From positions 62,001 through 126,000 of the forward strand of contig DAOULB010000054.1 in NCBI GenBank assembly GCA_034420695.1: 64,000 nt of DNA. The letters run 5' to 3'. Made by a program: the position numbers and the translations under genes. Below are positions 59,879-64,000 of the stretch, one piece after another; within the stretch, counting starts at the first letter, position 1; the number at the start of each line of letters is the position of its first letter. Source of the stretch: Io17-Chloro-G2 sp034420695 (GTDB taxonomy: Bacteria; Chloroflexota; Dehalococcoidia; Lucifugimonadales; UBA3495). The notes beneath the pieces were generated by a model. That model was not told the DNA's origin, did no database searches, and saw only the letters and a program-made list of their open reading frames with translations.

Positions 59879-60799
59879 ATGCCCGACCAAGACCAGGTAG
59901 TCTTCTTTAATGGCAGTCTCAAGCTGGAGAAAGAGGTTGGCATTTCTATCCGTGACCGAGGATACCTTTACGGAGATGCAGTTTTCGACGCAACCCGTAC
60001 ATTCAATGGGACCCCTTTCAAGTTAAGGGAACATATTCGCCGGCTGTACGATTCCCTCCGCTACCTGCGGATTGACCCCGGAATGGACCCGGAAGCCATG
60101 GAACACTGGTCCCTGGAAGTGGTGGCGCACAACTACCCTTTGCTGCCTCAGAACCAGGATATGTGGGTGATGCAGAGGATCAGCAGGGGCGTGGAAGCGT
60201 CCAATCCCGACGACGCCCACGCCACGGTGTTGATTGAAAGCCATGCCATACCCTTTGCCAGCCGGGCGTCCCTTTACAGAGACGGCGTCAAGGTTAGGAC
60301 CCCGTCCGTGCCCCGGACTCCACCCAGGTTTATGAGCCCCAGGGCCAAGACTCACAACTATCTGAATCTGGTGCTGGGGGACCTGGAAGCTCAAGGAGTG
60401 GACCCCGGCTCGTGGGCTGTGCTACTTGATGAGAATGGCAACCTCACCGAAGGGCGCGGTTCAAACATTTTTCTTGTGAAGGAAGGGCAGTTAAGCACTC
60501 CCCACGGCCAGTATGTGTTGGAAGGCATCACCCGTGAAACGGTGCTGGAATTGGCTGGAGGGCTGGACCTGCCGGCTGTGGAAAAAGACTTGGACCTGTT
60601 CGACGCCTATACTGCTGACGAGGCGTTCCTCACTTCCACAAGCCTCTGTATCTGTCCGGTAGCTTCCGTCAATGGGGCAGTGATTGGCGACGGCGGCCTC
60701 CCCGGGCCAGTTACCAGCAGATTAATGGCGGCCTTTTCCGACTTGGCCGGAATGGACTACGTTTCCCAGTATCTGTCCCACCTTCCTGAAGAGGCCTGA
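59879..60799 (+). CDS. class IV aminotransferase (branched-chain/D-amino acid type)
   Basis: 306 residues from ATG 59879, chosen for AGAGAGGTG upstream. VVFFNGSLKLEKEVGISIRD, GYLYGDAVFDATRTFNG, FKLREHIRRLYDSLRYL; the PLP Lys is in PRAKTHNYLNLVLG, then DENGNLTEGRGSNIFLVKEG, EGITRETVLELA and CICPVASVNG. It resembles branched-chain aminotransferase and R-selective amine transaminases, which share the fold. No ilv genes are nearby, so the substrate is open. Confidence 0.88.
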   Translation: MPDQDQVVFFNGSLKLEKEVGISIRDRGYLYGDAVFDATRTFNGTPFKLREHIRRLYDSLRYLRIDPGMDPEAMEHWSLEVVAHNYPLLPQNQDMWVMQRISRGVEASNPDDAHATVLIESHAIPFASRASLYRDGVKVRTPSVPRTPPRFMSPRAKTHNYLNLVLGDLEAQGVDPGSWAVLLDENGNLTEGRGSNIFLVKEGQLSTPHGQYVLEGITRETVLELAGGLDLPAVEKDLDLFDAYTADEAFLTSTSLCICPVASVNGAVIGDGGLPGPVTSRLMAAFSDLAGMDYVSQYLSHLPEEA

Positions 60800-60851
60800 C
60801 TTCCGGCGGCCCCGGCACAATTCAAACTGGGAGAACCGGTAGGAGAAGGCA

Positions 60852-61775
60852 ATGCCTGACGATTTGGACCAAGTATTGGAATCCAGGGACAGCGAGCAGC
60901 TGGCTACCGGTTTCGAATTCACCGAGGGGCCGCTTTGGCATCCCGGAGGCTACTGGCTCTTCGTGGACGTCCGCCGCAGCATCATCTATAGGTTGGCTCC
61001 CGGAGGGCAGCCGGAGGTGTTCCGGGACAACAGCGGAGGCTCCAATGGACTGACCTTTGATTCGCAGGGCCGTCTCATCATGTGCGAAGGGGACAACCGG
61101 CAGATTGCTAGGATGGAACTGGGCGGCGCCATAACTCCGATAGCCAGCCAACTGAATGGCAAGAGAATCAACCGTCCCAACGACGTGGTGTGTCACAGCA
61201 ACGGCAGCATTTACTTTACGGACCCTGGCGGACGGATTCCTGCCGAAGAAAGGGAATTGGACTACTTCGGAGTGCACCGAATTGCCCCCGACGGGACCGT
61301 AACCGCCGCTACCACCGAAACCGAATACCCCAACGGGTTGGGGTTTTCCCCGGACGAGTCCACCCTGTACGTCACCATTACCCGCAGGGATGATGACTGC
61401 CCTGCCGAAAAGGAGCGTGAGGAGGCATGTCCCCACCAGACAATCCGCGCCTTCGACGTTGCGCCCGACGGGTCCCTGGTCAACAACAGGGTCTTTGCCG
61501 AGTTGTCCTCCGCCGAGGACGGCGTTCCCGATGGAATGAAGGTTGACGTTGAGGGCCGTGTCTACAGCACGGGAGCCGGCGGATGTTGGGTATTTGACCC
61601 TTCGGGCAACCACCTAGGGACCATCGTGCTGCCTGAGATTCCCGCCAACTGCGCATGGGGCGGCGCCGACAACCGGACCATGCTCTTCACTGCCCGCAAC
61701 TCGGTGTACACCATGAGGATGAAAACGCCGGGCACCACAATCCACGGAGCGGCCCAGGCCGTTTCCTATGGATAG
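60852..61775 (+). CDS. SMP-30/gluconolactonase-like protein
   Basis: 307 residues of the SGL six-bladed propeller. Metal ligand Glu in FTEGPLWHPGG, NGLTFDSQGRLIMCEGDNR, NRPNDVVCHSNGSIYFTDP and GMKVDVEGRVYSTGAGG give the Glu, Asn, Asn, Asp site of calcium-dependent lactonases. GTAGGAGAAGGC precedes the ATG. It probably opens a sugar-acid or other lactone; 52 bp after the aminotransferase. Confidence 0.87.
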   Translation: MPDDLDQVLESRDSEQLATGFEFTEGPLWHPGGYWLFVDVRRSIIYRLAPGGQPEVFRDNSGGSNGLTFDSQGRLIMCEGDNRQIARMELGGAITPIASQLNGKRINRPNDVVCHSNGSIYFTDPGGRIPAEERELDYFGVHRIAPDGTVTAATTETEYPNGLGFSPDESTLYVTITRRDDDCPAEKEREEACPHQTIRAFDVAPDGSLVNNRVFAELSSAEDGVPDGMKVDVEGRVYSTGAGGCWVFDPSGNHLGTIVLPEIPANCAWGGADNRTMLFTARNSVYTMRMKTPGTTIHGAAQAVSYG

Positions 61776-61808
61776 CAGCGCAGGCCCCGGCTCTGGTAGG
61801 CCCTGATC

Positions 61809-62180
61809 ATGCTCTGGCTGATGGTGGCCTTGGGGGGTGGGCTTGGATCCGTGCTTCGTTACTGGGCCCAGAGACTGGCAGTAGCCTACGCGGGCCCGGA
61901 AACCGTCTGGGGCACACTGGCCGTAAACCTGATAGGATCCTTTGCACTTGGCTTTCTATTCACCCTGTTGCTGGTGCGGATTCCAGTGACTCCGGAGGTC
62001 CGCACCTTCCTGACCTTTGGGTTTCTGGGCGGCTTCACCACCTTTTCCACTCTCAGCTATCAGACGGTCAACCTGCTGGAACACGGAATGATCGTCCCTG
62101 CATTGGGAGGCTTGGCGGCCAACGTCGTCTTAGGTTTGGCCTTGGCCTACGCCGGGGTGTTCTTGGCTAGGGCATTGTAG
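61809..62180 (+). CDS. crcB: fluoride channel CrcB/Fluc
   Basis: 123 residues with four hydrophobic helices. GGGLGSVLRYWAQRL, NLIGSFALGFLFTL and FGFLGGFTTFSTLSYQTVNL are the Fluc motifs, including the Phe-rich pore segment and Na-site glycines. Single-gene form, so a dual-topology homodimer. No fluoride riboswitch was found upstream. It exports fluoride. Confidence 0.92.
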   Translation: MLWLMVALGGGLGSVLRYWAQRLAVAYAGPETVWGTLAVNLIGSFALGFLFTLLLVRIPVTPEVRTFLTFGFLGGFTTFSTLSYQTVNLLEHGMIVPALGGLAANVVLGLALAYAGVFLARAL

Positions 62181-62352
62181 TCCGCTAAGGATTGCCAGGG
62201 GCATTCCCGCGACCTGTCGAGGCCGCCGTCCATCAATGGCTCGCCTTGTGTGGCATTCTTGGTGGGTGCTACACTGGTTGAGCGATAGGCCTATTTTCGG
62301 CGGCCCGTGCGGGCGGGTGGTCTCCCCTCTCTATCATCCCAAGGAGTTGGCC

Positions 62353-63273
62353 TTGCCTTCCATGAACCACCTGATTGTTCACCAGGAGCTGCAGAGGAGC
62401 TATGACTGTTTGGTGGTGGCCTTCGGCGGGTGGGCCGACGCCGCCGAAGCAGCTACTACTCCAATTAAGTACCTGAACCGCAACTTGCAGGCAGCTAAAT
62501 TTGCCGAATTGGACCCTGAGGAGTTCTACGACTTCACTCAGACCCGCCCCTACACTACCAGGAACAGGAGCGGCAAGAGGCGAGTCCACTGGCCGGCCAA
62601 TGAGTTTTACCATTGGACGCCGGGGGACTCGATCAAGGATGAAGTCGGCCAGGGAGTGATCTTTTACTTGGGAGTTGAACCCAACCTGAAATGGAGGACC
62701 TTCACGGAAACCGTCATTGGAATGGTCCAGGGCCTGGGTGTTAAAACAGTGGTTCATTTGGGGGCCCTGTTGGATGCGGTCCCACACACTCGGGAATGCC
62801 GCCTCACCGGTTCTTCCACCCGCCCCGACATCCAGGAAATCTTCGACGACGCGGGCATTCGCTCTTCCAAATACCAAGGCCCTACGGGTATCAGTTCGGT
62901 GTTCATGGAAGGCTGCACCAACGCCGGGATGGACTACGTATCCCTTTGGGGACACACGCCTCACTATTTGCAGGCTGCCCCCAACTACCGGGTGGCCTAC
63001 ACTCTGTTCAGAAGACTCCAGGCATTCCTCGAGTTGCCAGTGGGCGCCAGAGAACTCCGGTCCGCCGCCGAGACTTTCGACAAAGAAGTAGACAAGGCCA
63101 TCGAGCAGGACGAGCAAGTGCGCAACTACGTCCAGAAGTTGGAAAACCAATATGACGAGTCGGTGGCTGAAACAGAAATTCCCGACCCGTTGGACATGGT
63201 CCGTGACTTGGAGCAGTTCCTCAGGTCAGAACAGCAGCAGAGACGGCGGCCAGGCTCCGGCGATGGCGACTAA
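62353..63273 (+). CDS. PAC2-family protein
   Basis: 306 residues from TTG 62353, with AAGGAG six bases upstream; ATG 62362 is close. CLVVAFGGWADAAEAATTPI, LDPEEFYDFTQTRP, GVEPNLKWRTFTETVIGMVQ and GALLDAVPHTRECRLTGSS match the PAC2 (proteasome assembly chaperone 2-like) domain, followed by a charged coiled-coil tail with many Glu and Gln. Common in bacteria with or without proteasomes; its role is not settled. No proteasome gene here. Confidence 0.85.
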   Translation: MPSMNHLIVHQELQRSYDCLVVAFGGWADAAEAATTPIKYLNRNLQAAKFAELDPEEFYDFTQTRPYTTRNRSGKRRVHWPANEFYHWTPGDSIKDEVGQGVIFYLGVEPNLKWRTFTETVIGMVQGLGVKTVVHLGALLDAVPHTRECRLTGSSTRPDIQEIFDDAGIRSSKYQGPTGISSVFMEGCTNAGMDYVSLWGHTPHYLQAAPNYRVAYTLFRRLQAFLELPVGARELRSAAETFDKEVDKAIEQDEQVRNYVQKLENQYDESVAETEIPDPLDMVRDLEQFLRSEQQQRRRPGSGDGD

Positions 63274-63348
63274 CCCGTAACTGGCGCAGGATCCGGATTC
63301 CCTCGCGGCATTGGCCGAGTCCATCGATTTGCTAATAAGTACGTTTAA

Positions 63349-64000
63349 ATGGCCCGCCGGATGACAACCCAGAAGAAAACGAGGTCCACCAAGGTCGCCC
63401 TCGCCAAGATCCCTCAGTACGTTCAGTTAATGACGGACGCCTACGGCCCCTTCGAAGAGGAACCCAGGCTCGACCCCGCGCATGAAGCCGTGTTCACCAT
63501 CCTTTCCCAGCACACCTCGGACATCAACTCGGGACGTGCCTTCAAGATGCTGATGGACCGGTTCGATAGCTTGGAGAAGGTCGCAGAGGGTGATGTTGCC
63601 GACATAGAAGACGCCATAAGCCCCGGCGGACTGGCCAGGGTCAAGGCGCCCCGGATCAAGGAATTCCTGAACCGCGTGCTGGAGCTGAACGGCTCCCTGG
63701 ACCTGTCGTTCCTTGCAGAAATGCCCTTGGAGGAGGCAAAGGCCTGGCTTCGCCAACTCCCCGGGATCGGTCCCAAGTCTGCTGGAATAGTTTTGAACTT
63801 CGCCTTGGGGATGCCGGCAATGGCCATCGACACCCACATCTACCGGGTTTGTCAACGGTTGAAATTCATCGGCCCCAAGGTCTCGGTGGATAAGGCCCAC
63901 GAAGTGCTGGAGGCCGCCGTGGCTCCCGGTCAAGTGTTCCAATTCCACGTTGCTATGATTAATCATGGCCGCCGGGTATGTAAGGCCCAGCGGCCCCTCT
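63349..64000 (+). CDS. endonuclease III-like DNA glycosylase, 3 prime end cut by the window
   Basis: ATG 63349 (or 63361), open to the window end (217 codons seen). FTILSQHTSDINSGRAFKML and LPGIGPKSAGIVLNFALG (helix-hairpin-helix with catalytic-type Lys), then MAIDTHIYRVCQRL with the catalytic Asp, match EndoIII/Nth. The C-terminal NHGRRVCKAQRPL reaches the first Cys of the expected [4Fe-4S] loop just before the edge. It excises oxidised pyrimidines. Basic N-terminal extension of about 20 residues. Confidence 0.88.
   Translation, partial: MARRMTTQKKTRSTKVALAKIPQYVQLMTDAYGPFEEEPRLDPAHEAVFTILSQHTSDINSGRAFKMLMDRFDSLEKVAEGDVADIEDAISPGGLARVKAPRIKEFLNRVLELNGSLDLSFLAEMPLEEAKAWLRQLPGIGPKSAGIVLNFALGMPAMAIDTHIYRVCQRLKFIGPKVSVDKAHEVLEAAVAPGQVFQFHVAMINHGRRVCKAQRPL

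Noticed and set aside
61776..61808. Fluoride riboswitch upstream of crcB
   Set aside because: Only 33 bases separate crcB from the previous gene and the conserved motif is not present there.

Overview
The window is GC-rich (roughly 60% by eye) bacterial chromosome with tightly packed genes on both strands, frequent TTG and GTG starts and strong purine-rich ribosome binding sites. The gene mix suggests an uncultured Chloroflexota bacterium of the Dehalococcoidia/SAR202 kind: several LLM-class flavin oxidoreductases, short-chain dehydrogenases, amidohydrolase-2 enzymes, FAD-dependent DAO oxidoreductases, isocitrate-lyase/PEP-mutase enzymes, CoA-transferases, plus HemQ and a DUF5679 zinc ribbon. 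The taxonomic call is inference; no rRNA or ribosomal protein gene is present. Four tRNA genes are present: Leu-TAA, Cys-GCA, Leu-GAG and Ser-GCT.

Layout. 1-7.7 kb: a partial DinB gene with a coiled-coil partner, an aquaporin, an amidohydrolase/SDR pair, a cupin, a frameshifted MFS transporter, a ThDP enzyme and an FKBP lipoprotein. 7.8-10.9 kb: an accessory island with a frameshifted PaREP1/HEPN-like gene, a membrane protein gene broken by TAA, a remnant, a tail-anchored coiled-coil protein and a nuclease-like glycine-zipper protein, closed by a dispersed repeat. 10.9-24 kb: catabolic enzymes, tRNAs and housekeeping mnmA-rnhB-yraN. 24-36.3 kb: hemQ, aconitase, ferredoxin, Lrp, miaB, a nadA-vapBC-nadC-dinB run, dtd and a zinc ribbon. 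36.6-41.6 kb: a DUF2339/DUF3999-like membrane pair, an alcohol dehydrogenase and an intact HEPN-like gene. 41.7-47.3 kb: a six-gene minus-strand operon whose fourth gene is a UGSC-family selenoprotein, read through an in-frame TGA with a SECIS-like hairpin. 47.4-52.8 kb: SDR, CoA-transferase, an Asp-box propeller and an orphan DpnI-type restriction enzyme beside a gene remnant and helix-phased repeats. 53.6-58.7 kb: a cobamide (B12) late-assembly operon (phosphatase, cobQ, cobU, pduX-like kinase) with a decarboxylating-dehydrogenase paralog. 58.9-64 kb: a forward run ending in a truncated endonuclease III gene.

How the genes fit together. Much of the window looks like oxidative degradation of poorly defined organic substrates (flavin oxygenation, dehydrogenation, hydrolysis, CoA transfer, enoyl-CoA-type steps) feeding a TCA cycle represented by aconitase and ferredoxin. 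NAD and cobamide synthesis supply cofactors. The most notable single feature is the selenoprotein operon, since ordinary ORF calling splits that gene in two. The 4-14 kb segment carries four interrupted genes, which suggests either local decay or assembly errors. Three repeat types lie in intergenic DNA: a 13-bp hexamer array, a 100-bp triplet with one remote copy, and a 10-bp phased GACAAA array.
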